A DNA stretch of 64,000 nucleotides from Thiofilum sp. (GCF_016711335.1 NZ_JADJTF010000001.1:1984001-2048000); one strand, 5' to 3'. Numbered from the stretch's first letter, positions 28,246-36,804 are shown. Numbers and translations are program-made. Notes: generated by a model not told the origin, from the sequence alone.

Positions 28246-31065
28246 TTAACCGGTATTACGCATACCTGCTGCAATTGCATTAATAGTACGTAATAAAGCA
28301 CCCAGCCAAGGCGAATCAGCTTGCCCAGTACTCGCCACATAATCACGGTGACGTTTAATAAGCGTAATCTGAATATTATTCAGCGGATCTAAATAAGGGT
28401 CACGTCTTTTAAGCGAGTATTGTAAGAAGGGTGATTCTTCTAAGAGTGCCGGAATTTGTGCTACCAGTAAAATCTCCTGTTTAGTCAACTCATATTCTGT
28501 GCGAATAGTCTCGAAAATAGTCTCAGCATTAGGCGTAGTGGCTAATTGCGCATACGCGTGTGCCGTACCCATATCAGCTTTATACAATGCCATTTGTACA
28601 TTACTGAGCAGCGCACGGAGGGCGGGCCAGTTTTGATACATAGTGCGTAATATTTCTAAGCCATCACTTTGGGTAGTGCGGTAGGTATGTAATGCAGTTC
28701 CAATTCCATACCAAGCAGGCAAAGTATGTCGTGCTTGTGCCCAACCGAATACCCAAGGAATAGCTCGAATTGAGCTTTTATCGCGCACAGTTTGTTTGCG
28801 GTGCGAGGGACGCGAGCCGATATTGAGCCGCCCAATTTCTTGCACCGGAGTGGCTTCATAGAAATAATCCATAAAACCCGCTGTACGGTCGGTCAGTTCG
28901 CGGTAGGTATCCTCACCATACCCTGCAATAGTTTGCATGGCGGTTCTAAAGCTATCGGGAATAGTGCGGAATTGATGAGTAACGATATGCGTACTCGCTT
29001 TGAGTAAGCCTGTTGCGCCTACGCTCAGTTCATAGGCAGCGGTTTCGATATTGCTATATTTCGCGGCGAGTACTTCACCTTGTTCGGTGAATTTAATTTG
29101 CCCGTACACTGTACCCGAAGGTTGTGCCACAATCGCCTCGTGAGTGGGACCACCGCCACGTCCTACCGTACCTCCGCGTCCGTGGAATAAGCGGCATTTC
29201 ACTCCATACTGATTGGCTAGCGCAATGACCTGACGTTGAGCATTATACAGATTCCAGTTAGAGGCTAAGATACCGCCATCTTTAGCCGAATCCGAATAGC
29301 CCAACATCACCTCTTGAGTATTACCCGATGCTTGCAGTAATTGCTGATAAATCGGATTACTCAATAAATCGGTGAGTACTGAGGCGATACGCTTGAGATC
29401 GTCAATGGTTTCAAAGAGTGGGGCTACCTGAAGATGGCAATAGAGTTGCCCATTTTGATAACCAATTAAGCCCGCTAAACGAGCTAAGAACATAACCTCT
29501 AAAATATGGCTAGCATAGTGCGTCATAGAGATAACATAAGCGCCAAAAGTATCCTCGCCTGTTTCTAAACGCATAGCGAGCATAGTGTCGAACACGGCTA
29601 ATGTTTCAGCACTTTGAGCGCTTAGGGTGGGGCGTTGTGGCAATGGCAAACGCGGACGAGTAATCAGCTCGGCTAACGTAGCAATACGTTCTTGTTCACT
29701 GAGATTAGTATATTCAGGAACGAGCTGAGTTTTTTGCAGTACTTCGGCCACGGTATTCGTGTGAATAGTCGATTCTTGGCGCACATCCACCTGATACAGA
29801 CTAAAACCACAGGTTTCAACTAAGCGAATCAAGTCTTTCAGTTCACGCCCCGCAATTAAATCATCATGATGGCTACGCAATGATTCATTGATCACATTCA
29901 GAGCGGTTAAAAACTCGGAGGCATTGAGATAAGCATGGGGCGGTAACACGGCTTGATCACGTTCCATGCGTATCTCGACCGTTTCCAAAGTGTGTTTCAG
30001 CCGTTCAGCCATGTAGTTGAGCAATTGTCGATACGGCTCTTCGGGATAGGGGCTTACGACATCGGGGTCATGCTGTTGGAATAGGGCGTGTTGAGTCGCT
30101 AAGTAGTCGCTAAAAACAGACGAGGGAGTAATAAAATGAATGCTATGGGTCAGAACACTACTAAGTTCATGTACCCGCTTTAAATACTCCTCCAATACCG
30201 CCTGCATATGAAGGCGAATCGCTTGGCGTGTAATGTTCGCAGTCACAAAAGGATTACCATCCCGATCACCGCCAATCCATGAGCCAAAGCGTACAAAGCT
30301 AGGCACATTGACTTGATGCAAACCATAAGCTTGGCGTAGAGCACGGTCAAAATAACGATAGAGCAAAGGAATAGCAGCAAATAGACTCTCACGGAAGTAA
30401 TACAAACCATAGCGTACCTCATCGAGTACGGTGGGTTTGTGATTACGTACTTCATTAGTGCGCCATAGTGCTTGTAGCTGAGCACTCAATTGCCTACGTA
30501 AAGCTTGTTGCTCTTCTGGCGCTAAATGAGGGTGGGAGAGTTGGTCAATCGAGACGAAGAGACGCCGTTGAATGGTCATCAAGGTACGTCGCCGTGCTTC
30601 AGTGGGGTGAGCAGTAAACACCGGAATATAGCGTAATTGATCTAATAACGCTTGTACCTGTTCGGCATTTAAACCGGATTGTTTAAGCTCGCTAATCGTA
30701 CCTTGCACCGAACCTTTCCAAAGTGGCGCATCACGGTCTTGTATCAATAAGCGCCGCCGCCGATGTTGGAAATCTTCCTCGATATTATTAGCAAGTACGT
30801 AAAAACTATTGAAAGCACGAATGACTTTTTCCAAGGTGGGAATGTCAAGTTGCTCAATAATGCCCATTAATTGCTGACGTAGTGCCGGATCCTCTTGCTG
30901 TCTCAGTTGAATATACCCTTTGCGTAAGGTCTCAACGGTTTCAAGGAGCGTGACACTTTCCTGATTTTTCAGAATGTCACCAATTAATTCGCCATATTGG
31001 CGCACATCAGCCTCTAATTTAGAGACATTCAGAGCGGCTGGGCTAGTAGTGGGGACTGGGTGCAT
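28246..31065 (-). CDS. ppc: Phosphoenolpyruvate carboxylase
   Basis: PEPC carboxylates phosphoenolpyruvate to oxaloacetate, refilling the TCA cycle. The 939-residue protein holds VFTAHPTEARRRT near 150 (catalytic His), GGDRDGNPFVT near 268, and FHGRGGTVGRGGGPTHEAI near 615 (catalytic Arg-rich loop). It ends AAGMRNTG, with the conserved C-terminal Gly. Length is slightly above E. coli (883). No partner gene is adjacent. Confidence 0.98.
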   Translation of the reverse strand: MHPVPTTSPAALNVSKLEADVRQYGELIGDILKNQESVTLLETVETLRKGYIQLRQQEDPALRQQLMGIIEQLDIPTLEKVIRAFNSFYVLANNIEEDFQHRRRRLLIQDRDAPLWKGSVQGTISELKQSGLNAEQVQALLDQLRYIPVFTAHPTEARRRTLMTIQRRLFVSIDQLSHPHLAPEEQQALRRQLSAQLQALWRTNEVRNHKPTVLDEVRYGLYYFRESLFAAIPLLYRYFDRALRQAYGLHQVNVPSFVRFGSWIGGDRDGNPFVTANITRQAIRLHMQAVLEEYLKRVHELSSVLTHSIHFITPSSVFSDYLATQHALFQQHDPDVVSPYPEEPYRQLLNYMAERLKHTLETVEIRMERDQAVLPPHAYLNASEFLTALNVINESLRSHHDDLIAGRELKDLIRLVETCGFSLYQVDVRQESTIHTNTVAEVLQKTQLVPEYTNLSEQERIATLAELITRPRLPLPQRPTLSAQSAETLAVFDTMLAMRLETGEDTFGAYVISMTHYASHILEVMFLARLAGLIGYQNGQLYCHLQVAPLFETIDDLKRIASVLTDLLSNPIYQQLLQASGNTQEVMLGYSDSAKDGGILASNWNLYNAQRQVIALANQYGVKCRLFHGRGGTVGRGGGPTHEAIVAQPSGTVYGQIKFTEQGEVLAAKYSNIETAAYELSVGATGLLKASTHIVTHQFRTIPDSFRTAMQTIAGYGEDTYRELTDRTAGFMDYFYEATPVQEIGRLNIGSRPSHRKQTVRDKSSIRAIPWVFGWAQARHTLPAWYGIGTALHTYRTTQSDGLEILRTMYQNWPALRALLSNVQMALYKADMGTAHAYAQLATTPNAETIFETIRTEYELTKQEILLVAQIPALLEESPFLQYSLKRRDPYLDPLNNIQITLIKRHRDYVASTGQADSPWLGALLRTINAIAAGMRNTG

Positions 31066-31143
31066 AGTGTGAGGCTCCTACAGATGAAGAGAGCCTCAGT
31101 ATACTAGGTCTAAATTTTAAACCATAGTCATCTTAGCAATGCT

Positions 31144-31632
31144 TTATTCTAAACCCGCACAAGCCTTGTCAACATTAGCCGACCATTGTTCAGCCATTTG
31201 GCTATTTTTTTCACCCGTTGTATTTAAGCCTTGTACCAAGGCATTCGCTTGATCGGCAGCTTGGTTCAGTTGGGCGGAGGATTGTGCTTTGAGCGCTTGG
31301 TCACGCAGTTTTGGCATCTTAGTTTGCGCAGTCACTAATTGTTGACGCATGGTGGTGACTAGCTTTTTAGTACCAGTAGCACGAGTCAGCATCGAGTTAA
31401 TGCATTGTCTTTCCTTAGGAGTAGGATTGTCACGCAAATAGCCTTGGAGCGTTTGCTCGTTTTGAGCAAGGGCTTTGAGATTTTTATCCATCTTAGCAAT
31501 AGATTGGCTCAAAGCACTGAGGAACTGTTGGGTTTTAGCATTAAAATCTTGCTTATTTTGAGCAAGATCTGCCCACGCAGTATTACTAATGAGAGTACCC
31601 AGCAGTGTAATAGTGATTAGCCATTGTTTCAT
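31144..31632 (-). CDS. Hypothetical secreted/periplasmic helical protein
   Basis: From ATG 31632 the 162-residue product starts MKQWLITITLLGTLISNTAWA, a clear Sec signal peptide with cleavage likely after residue 21. The longer frame from 31704 would bury this signal and is rejected. The mature part is Gln/Ala/Lys-rich and helical (DLAQNKQDFNAKTQQFLSAL...), with only two Cys. I recognise no domain. It lies between ppc and the phasin promoter region, divergent from the phasin. Confidence 0.75.
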   Translation of the reverse strand: MKQWLITITLLGTLISNTAWADLAQNKQDFNAKTQQFLSALSQSIAKMDKNLKALAQNEQTLQGYLRDNPTPKERQCINSMLTRATGTKKLVTTMRQQLVTAQTKMPKLRDQALKAQSSAQLNQAADQANALVQGLNTTGEKNSQMAEQWSANVDKACAGLE

Positions 31633-31793
31633 AATAATAATTTCCCTTGTGAATAAGTGGAGCATGACTTGCTCTAATGGGATTCTAACCAATCTTGATA
31701 GCAAATAAACCTTTAAATAGTTAGCCCATGAGGTTAGTGCGTTAACTCTAGCTATTAGTTTCCATAGTGCTTGAAATATGACAGATTTATATT

Positions 31794-31814
31794 ATTTTGT
31801 GCGTTGCACAAAAT
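31794..31814. promoter_or_regulatory. Putative PhaR operator 1 upstream of the phasin gene
   Basis: A perfect 9-bp inverted repeat, ATTTTGTGC (31794-31802), GTT, GCACAAAAT (31806-31814), lies just upstream of the -35 element. Its core TGC-N3-GCA resembles the CTGC-N3-GCAG sites known for PhaR of alphaproteobacteria. Confidence 0.7.
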
Positions 31815-31819
31815 TCTTG

Positions 31820-31848
31820 TTGACAGCATGCCCTAAAAAAGTTATTGT
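31820..31848 (+). promoter_or_regulatory. Sigma-70 promoter of the phasin gene
   Basis: A perfect -35 TTGACA (31820-31825), a 17-base spacer and a -10 TATTGT (31843-31848). The putative PhaR operator 2 overlaps the -10. Confidence 0.8.
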
Positions 31849-31876
31849 GCACTGCATCAAATGGTGCATTGCACCA
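31845..31876. promoter_or_regulatory. Putative PhaR operators 2 and 3, overlapping -10 and transcription start
   Basis: Site 2 is TTGTGC-ACT-GCATCA (31845-31859, imperfect). Site 3 is TGGTGC-ATT-GCACCA (31862-31876, a perfect 6-bp inverted repeat). Both keep the TGC-N3-GCA core of site 1; centres are 17 bases apart. Binding here would block RNA polymerase. Confidence 0.68.
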
Positions 31877-31917
31877 AAGTTTAGTAAACCCACTCTCACA
31901 ACCGCGAGGATACAGCA

Positions 31918-32535
31918 ATGACTAACGAAATTATCGACGTACTAAAAAAATTCAGTGAAGACTCTTTAGCAACTGCGCAAAAATTAGGTGAGTTAAACCT
32001 CAAAACGTTTGAAAAGTTAACCACTAAGCAAGCGGCGTTAATGAATTCTTATGTAGAGTCTGGCGTGAAAAGTGCTGAGCTAGTAAGCAAAGTAAAAGAT
32101 CCTAAAGATTTAGTAGCAATGCAAAAAGAAGCTATTACTCAATACAGCACACAATGGGTAAACAATGTACGTGAAGCGGCTGAAACTTTAACCGCAGCTC
32201 GTGATGAGTTAATGACAATTCTTGAACAAGCCAAAGGTTATACCACTGAAAGCGCTGAAGAGTTGGCCAAACTCAATAAGCAATTCATGGCTGATTCTAT
32301 GACTAAAGCCACTGAGCAAGTTGAAAAAGTAACCAATCAAGCGGTTGAAGCTGCTCAAGAAATGGCTAACTTAACTAAACAAGCCACTGAAAAAGCAGTA
32401 AAAGCGGCTCAAGAAGCGACTGAAAAAGCAGTAAAAGCGACTCAAGAAGTAACTGATAAAGCGGTTGCTGCTACCCGTGATGCTGCGGCTCAAACCGTTG
32501 CTGCTAGCAAAAAAGTAACTGACAAAACCAATTAA
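31918..32535 (+). CDS. phaP: Phasin (PHA granule-associated protein)
   Basis: Phasins coat polyhydroxyalkanoate granules and set their size and number. The 205-residue protein is almost wholly helical and amphipathic: an N-terminal phasin-like domain of about 125 residues (MTNEIIDVLKKFSEDSLATA...), then a Lys/Ala/Glu-rich tail. The tail holds three or so tandem 11-residue repeats (TEKAVKAAQEA, TEKAVKATQEV, TDKAVAATRDA). It lies beside phaR, with a strong promoter, three PhaR-like boxes and a terminator, which fits PhaR-controlled expression when granules form. Confidence 0.9.
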   Translation: MTNEIIDVLKKFSEDSLATAQKLGELNLKTFEKLTTKQAALMNSYVESGVKSAELVSKVKDPKDLVAMQKEAITQYSTQWVNNVREAAETLTAARDELMTILEQAKGYTTESAEELAKLNKQFMADSMTKATEQVEKVTNQAVEAAQEMANLTKQATEKAVKAAQEATEKAVKATQEVTDKAVAATRDAAAQTVAASKKVTDKTN

Positions 32536-32671
32536 TCGATATTAATCAGTCGCAGTAGCCTACTCTAGACTTAGTATGATGATACGAACAATGCTGAGTC
32601 TAAGGCTTTTAACGATTGAGTGACTGTACTGTGTCCTCTCTCCTAATCGCTCCACAGTGTAGTCTTATTCA

Positions 32672-32700
32672 AGCCCGCCCAGCAGCGGGCTATTTTTTTA
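32672..32700 (+). terminator. Rho-independent terminator after phaP
   Basis: Stem AGCCCGC (32672-32678) pairs with GCGGGCT (32685-32691), followed by ATTTTTTTA. Confidence 0.92.
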
Positions 32701-32721
32701 TCTAGAGCTTTTTAAGCAGAA

Positions 32722-33189
32722 TTATTCCGATTTATCGGCAGATTTTTGCGTAAACGATTTCAAAATATTACGTTGCACTTGATTCCACATTTGCATATTT
32801 TGCTCGCTCATTTTGAGCCATGTATCAAGAGGCGTGCCTTTGAGTACCTTATGCATTTGCTCACTAACCGCTTTTTGCTGAGCTTTAAAAGTACTCATAC
32901 TGTGCTCCATAAACTCAGTAAAACCTTGATGAGTGCTCAAGCTATAATTACGGATAAATTGCGCTAAAATTTCGGCGCTGAATAAAGGTTGCCCTCCCGA
33001 CTCTTGCTCCATAATGATTTGTAATAAAATGCTGCGGGTAATGTCTTCGCCTGTCTGGCGATCTACTACTTTGAAAGGGGTCTCGCTCATGACTAATTCG
33101 CGTACTTCGTTCAAAGTGATGTAGCTACTGAGTGTGGTGTCATAAAGACGACGGTTAGGATATTTTTTGATAATACGGGCGTCAGGCAT
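32722..33189 (-). CDS. phaR: Polyhydroxyalkanoate synthesis repressor PhaR
   Basis: PhaR represses phasin and PHA genes and leaves DNA when it binds nascent PHA granules. The 155-residue protein opens with the family DNA-binding domain (RIIKKYPNRRLYDTTLSSYI, about 4-24, through 65), then the PHB-accumulation domain (about 70-115; GGQPLFSAEILAQFIRNY). It is convergent with phaP and, with phaB upstream in the same orientation but 180 bases away, probably has its own promoter. The four TGC-N3-GCA boxes in this locus are its likely targets. Confidence 0.95.
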   Translation of the reverse strand: MPDARIIKKYPNRRLYDTTLSSYITLNEVRELVMSETPFKVVDRQTGEDITRSILLQIIMEQESGGQPLFSAEILAQFIRNYSLSTHQGFTEFMEHSMSTFKAQQKAVSEQMHKVLKGTPLDTWLKMSEQNMQMWNQVQRNILKSFTQKSADKSE

Positions 33190-33300
33190 GTGTCTCTACC
33201 AGTGTCATGATTAAACCCTATGATTCCAATAAGATGGGGTATTATAAGTATAACTATTACACTTGATTCCCTGTGCATTTAGCAAGGAATAATGCTTAGC

Positions 33301-33323
33301 TAAGGTGTAATCACTACACCTTA
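33301..33323. repeat. Perfect 9-bp inverted repeat between phaR and phaB
   Basis: TAAGGTGTA (33301-33309) and TACACCTTA (33315-33323) flank a 5-base loop in the gap between phaB (ending) and phaR (starting) on the minus strand. It is either a terminator-like hairpin for phaB or an operator for phaR. No T-tract. Confidence 0.5.
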
Positions 33324-33369
33324 ACATAAAACATGGCACAATATTAGTGCGGTGTTTCACCACACCGTA

Positions 33370-34098
33370 TTAGTGCATGTATTGACCGCCATTCGCAGAG
33401 AAATCAGCGCCTGTAATAAAGGCAGCGTCATCTGAAGCTATGAAAGCAGCTACAGCAGCAATTTCTTCTGGCTTACCTAAGCGTTGCATTGGAATCTGAG
33501 CGACGATTTTTTCACGCACATCTTCACGAATAGCCATCACCATTTCAGTGCCGATATAGCCCGGAGAAATCGTATTAACCGTAACACCTTTACGTACTAC
33601 TTCTTGAGCTAATGCTTTAGTGAAACCATGTACGCCTGCTTTAGCCGCGCTGTAATTGGTTTGACCCGCTTGACCCTTTTGACCGTTAACTGAGGAGATA
33701 TTAACAATGCGTCCCCAGCCACGTTCCATCATGCCATCTACGAATTGATGGCTTACATTGAATAAGCTATCTAAATTAGTAGAAATAACCGCGCGCCACA
33801 TATCAGGAGTCATTTTGGAGAATTTGGCATCACGAGTAATACCCGCATTATTTACAATCACATCCACATTGAGACCGTCTGCTTCGATAGCCTGCTTTAA
33901 TTGGACGCAAGACTCGTAATCGCTAACATTGCATGGGTATAAACCTACTTCAAAATCTTGTTTAGCAGCCCATGCTTTGGCTTGCTCTTCTGGCTCAAAG
34001 TAAGTACTGATTACTTTAAAACCGTCAGCAGCTAAACGTTTACAAACTGCGCTACCGATACCACCAGTACCACCGGTTACTAATGCCACTTTGCTCAT
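33370..34098 (-). CDS. phaB: Acetoacetyl-CoA reductase (NADPH)
   Basis: PhaB reduces acetoacetyl-CoA to (R)-3-hydroxybutyryl-CoA, the monomer for PHB. The 242-residue SDR enzyme has the cofactor motif TGGTGGIG (about 8-15), NNAG near 88, the catalytic Ser in NISSVNGQKGQ near 138, and YSAAKAG with catalytic Tyr/Lys near 153-157. The C-terminus FSANGGQYMH is typical of PhaB and supports the call over FabG. AAGGATA gives a good ribosome site. No phaA thiolase gene lies in the window. Confidence 0.95.
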   Translation of the reverse strand: MSKVALVTGGTGGIGSAVCKRLAADGFKVISTYFEPEEQAKAWAAKQDFEVGLYPCNVSDYESCVQLKQAIEADGLNVDVIVNNAGITRDAKFSKMTPDMWRAVISTNLDSLFNVSHQFVDGMMERGWGRIVNISSVNGQKGQAGQTNYSAAKAGVHGFTKALAQEVVRKGVTVNTISPGYIGTEMVMAIREDVREKIVAQIPMQRLGKPEEIAAVAAFIASDDAAFITGADFSANGGQYMH

Positions 34099-34156
34099 GT
34101 GTCATATCCTTTACGAGAAGTTAGTACGGGAAACCCCGTTATGGACTACAGTTTTT

Positions 34157-34173
34157 AACTAGCTAAGCTAGTT
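34157..34173. repeat. 17-base perfect palindrome upstream of phaB
   Basis: AACTAGCT (34157-34164), A, AGCTAGTT (34166-34173). It lies about 60 bases upstream of the phaB start on the minus strand, where an operator would act. It differs from the PhaR-like boxes. Confidence 0.5.
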
Positions 34174-34444
34174 GAGTTTGTAGACCTAATTGGACGAGTT
34201 CCTAACATTAAAATGATGCTTTAGCCAAAACTAGAAACAACATTGAGGGGGCGGAACCCTGATTGCCACCCAAGGTTATAACTTTTAAAGCAAAAGCTGT
34301 AACCTAAATACTGTGCTAATGTGGATGGATCTTATGGTCTTTTATCTACAGTCCAGAGCGAACTATAATGCCTGCAAAGCGCTGCCACTTTTAGATTAAA
34401 CCATCTCAGGAGCAGGAGTGATGTCATGTACTCGGACGCAATGC

Positions 34445-34459
34445 TGCGATGCACAAAAT
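34445..34459. promoter_or_regulatory. Putative PhaR operator 4 upstream of phaE-phaC
   Basis: TGC-GAT-GCACAAAAT matches the right half of operator 1 (TGC-GTT-GCACAAAAT) except within the spacer. It lies 45 bases before the phaE start, suggesting that PhaR also controls the synthase genes. Confidence 0.6.
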
Positions 34460-34503
34460 AACATGACCCTGTACTTGGTACAACCCCCCTTAAAGGATTG
34501 CTT

Positions 34504-35241
34504 ATGACTTCTCCAATAGATACGCAAGTTTTGTGGCAACAATGGCTTAATCAACAAGCAGAGTGGAGTCAAGTGATCCAACAGCAAACTACACCCGTAG
34601 TCAAAACCACGTTAGAGCGGATTCAAGCCGCTAGTACCTTATATCAAACGGTGGCGCAGAAAATTTTACCTAATACTTTATCCACAGCGCCTAAACCTGA
34701 GGTTATTGAGCAGTGGTTAAACGCTATCCACGACACCATGAGTCAGTGGGCGCTGCGTCAACCTTTAGCTGGGATGGTGGATAACACGACTCAAACCTTC
34801 CAAGCGCAAGTGCAGCAATGGGAGCAAGTGCAACAGGCTATTAACCATTATCAGCAGGTAGCGACTCGCTATCACCAACAGTTAGAGCAGTTAAATCAAC
34901 AGACCTTTACGACCTTTAAGTCCGCTGTATTAGAAAAATCCATCGATATTACTTCTTTACAAGGATTAATGGAGCAGTGGGGTAAAGCTTACGAGCAGGA
35001 CTATGCCGCTTGGACGAGTAGTGAGGAGTATCAAGCTTTATATGCTGAGTTGGTGAATGCGGGGGTGAGTTTGAAGGCTGCTTTACAAAATCATTTACAA
35101 CCTTTACTACAATGGCTCAATGTGCCGAGTCAAAAAGAGCTGCACTTAGTAGCGGAGCGTTATCATGAATTGCGGCGTGCTCATCAAGAGTTGCGCGAAC
35201 AGTTTGAGCATTTAGCACAGCAAGTAGCTGATTTAAAATAA
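34504..35241 (+). CDS. phaE: Class III PHA synthase subunit PhaE
   Basis: PhaE is the non-catalytic partner of PhaC in class III PHA synthases and is needed for full polymerase activity. From ATG 34504 (AAAGGA at 34492-34497) the product is 245 residues (E proteins are often 250-370), Gln-rich and helical, with MTSPIDTQVLWQQWLNQQAEW at the start and a C-terminal coiled coil (YHELRRAHQELREQFEHLAQQV). The segment around residues 125-200 (TSLQGLMEQWGKAYEQDYAAW) matches the conserved PhaE core. phaC follows 21 bases later. Confidence 0.9.
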   Translation: MTSPIDTQVLWQQWLNQQAEWSQVIQQQTTPVVKTTLERIQAASTLYQTVAQKILPNTLSTAPKPEVIEQWLNAIHDTMSQWALRQPLAGMVDNTTQTFQAQVQQWEQVQQAINHYQQVATRYHQQLEQLNQQTFTTFKSAVLEKSIDITSLQGLMEQWGKAYEQDYAAWTSSEEYQALYAELVNAGVSLKAALQNHLQPLLQWLNVPSQKELHLVAERYHELRRAHQELREQFEHLAQQVADLK

Positions 35242-35262
35242 AAAATTTTAGGAGCTGCACGG

Positions 35263-36312
35263 ATGCTATTATTCACTACACAACAACTCCTACAAGAAAT
35301 TGCTCAAGTACAGGATCAGCTTTTTCAAGGTAGTCGAGCTTTAGGGCGTTTACCTTTGGCGAGCGGGGTAACACCCTATGAAGTTGTTTACCAAGAAGAT
35401 AAATTGCGCCTCCTGTATTATCGACCCGCGACTATTACTGCATCTGTCCCTTTGCTCATGGTTTATGCCTTAGTTAATCGTCCCTATATGACTGACCTAC
35501 AGCAAGGACGCTCCTTGATTCAAGGCTTATTAGGGCAGGGGCAAGAGGTGTATTTAATTGATTGGGGTTATCCTGATCAGTTAGATCGGTATTTGACACT
35601 AGATGACTATATTAATGGCTATTTGCAGCGCTGTGTAAAACAGGTATTAAAACGCCACGCGCTTAACCAGCTCAATTTATTAGGTATTTGCCAAGGGGGT
35701 GTTTTAAGTCTGTGCTACAGTGCTTTGCATCAGGATCAGGTGAAAAACCTTATTACGATGGTGACGCCAGTTGATTTTCATACGGTTGATAATCAATTGA
35801 GCCACTGGGTACGCAAGATAGATATTGATTTGTTAGTAGACACTTTGGGCAATGTGCCGGGAATAGTATTGAATGGTGTATTCGCTAGATTAAAACCCTA
35901 TCAGCTTCAGCACCAGAAGTACTTTAATATGATTCAGTCTTTAGATAAGCCCAGTGCTTTAGCAAGCTTTGTCTTAATGGAGCAGTGGATTAATGATAGT
36001 CCAGATCAGGCAGGCGAGGTATTTCGCCAATTTGTGAAGCTATTTTTTCAGGAAAATCAATTAGTAGTGGGTGAAGCTTTAATAGGTAAGCAACAGGTTG
36101 ATCTAAGTAAGCTAACTATGCCGCTATTAAATATTTACGCGACTGAGGATCATATTGTACCACCTAGTGCTACACGACCTTTAGGACAGTTGGTAGGGAG
36201 TAGGGACTATCAAGAGTTGAGTTTTAACGGGGGACATATTGGTATTTATGTGAGCGCTAAGGCACAAGCTCAGATACCCAAAGCCATTACTAATTGGTTG
36301 TCCGTACATTAA
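35263..36312 (+). CDS. phaC: Class III PHA synthase catalytic subunit PhaC
   Basis: PhaC polymerises (R)-3-hydroxyacyl-CoA into PHA. The 349-residue alpha/beta-hydrolase has the catalytic Cys C143 in the lipase-like box GICQGG, the Asp D296 (YATEDHIVPP) and the His H325 (NGGHIGIY). These match the A. vinosum class III triad, offset by six residues. The short length (about 350) and the preceding phaE assign it to class III, typical of sulfur-oxidising gammaproteobacteria. It makes PHB from the product of PhaB. Confidence 0.96.
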   Translation: MLLFTTQQLLQEIAQVQDQLFQGSRALGRLPLASGVTPYEVVYQEDKLRLLYYRPATITASVPLLMVYALVNRPYMTDLQQGRSLIQGLLGQGQEVYLIDWGYPDQLDRYLTLDDYINGYLQRCVKQVLKRHALNQLNLLGICQGGVLSLCYSALHQDQVKNLITMVTPVDFHTVDNQLSHWVRKIDIDLLVDTLGNVPGIVLNGVFARLKPYQLQHQKYFNMIQSLDKPSALASFVLMEQWINDSPDQAGEVFRQFVKLFFQENQLVVGEALIGKQQVDLSKLTMPLLNIYATEDHIVPPSATRPLGQLVGSRDYQELSFNGGHIGIYVSAKAQAQIPKAITNWLSVH

Positions 36313-36345
36313 ACCCAGCTTAGTGCATCAGTTTGAAAAAAGTGC

Positions 36346-36374
36346 TTGACGCTCTAAAAGGGCTTCAGTATTAT
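36346..36374 (+). promoter_or_regulatory. Sigma-70 promoter of the Pro-Arg-His-Leu tRNA cluster
   Basis: A -35 TTGACG (36346-36351), a 17-base spacer and a -10 TATTAT (36369-36374) lie about 50 bases before the tRNA-Pro. Confidence 0.8.
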
Positions 36375-36423
36375 TCGTCACCTCGATGCAGTGCAGAGTC
36401 ACGTTGTAATCGTAATCAAATGT

Positions 36424-36500
36424 CGGGGTATAGCGCAGCCTGGTAGCGCGTCTGTTTTGGGTACAGAATGTCGGGAGTTCGAATCTCTCTACCCCGACCA
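36424..36500 (+). tRNA. tRNA-Pro (anticodon UGG)
   Basis: The acceptor stem CGGGGTA pairs with TACCCCG; encoded CCA follows. The loop TTTGGGT gives anticodon UGG. It is first in a four-tRNA cluster before tig. Confidence 0.96.
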
Positions 36501-36539
36501 CTTCTTTTGATTATATTAGTTTTTCTTTGCCATCCTACT

Positions 36540-36616
36540 GCTCCCGTAGCTCAACCGGATAGAGCAACGGCCTTCTAAGCCGTAGGTTGCAGGTTCGAGT
36601 CCTGCCGGGTGCGCCA
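36540..36616 (+). tRNA. tRNA-Arg (anticodon UCU)
   Basis: Anticodon stem ACGGC/GCCGT encloses CTTCTAA, giving UCU (AGA/AGG). Encoded CCA is present. The acceptor stem GCTCCCG/CGGGTGC has one T-T mismatch at pair 3-70. Confidence 0.93.
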
Positions 36617-36635
36617 GCACAGCAGGTTATTCTAT

Positions 36636-36712
36636 GGTGGCTGTAGCTCAGCTGGTAGAGTCCAGGATTGTGATTCCTGTCGTCGTGGGTTCGAGTCCCA
36701 TCAGCCACCCCA
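36636..36712 (+). tRNA. tRNA-His (anticodon GUG)
   Basis: Acceptor GTGGCTG pairs with CAGCCAC. An encoded G at position -1 (36636) lies opposite C73, the identity mark of tRNA-His. Loop TTGTGAT gives GUG; CCA is encoded. Confidence 0.96.
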
Positions 36713-36804
36713 AAACTTCAGATACAACATTATACAAATGCAATTGAGCTATGTATAATCGCCTCCTTCCTAACTGAGCCTAAAGGTTAAGGTTAGTGTT
36801 ATAT

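Larger units (their letters stand above)
34099..34503. other. Divergent intergenic region between phaB and phaE (405 bases)
   Basis: No gene is seen. The region holds a perfect palindrome (34157-34173), a weak promoter-like TATAAT at 34364-34369 facing phaE, a PhaR-like box at 34445-34459, and the phaE ribosome site AAAGGA (34492-34497). A small open frame on the minus strand across 34396-34587 is not convincing. Confidence 0.6.

Noticed and set aside
32746..32967. 73-codon plus-strand frame
   Set aside because: It is antisense to phaR, whose coding strand is certain.
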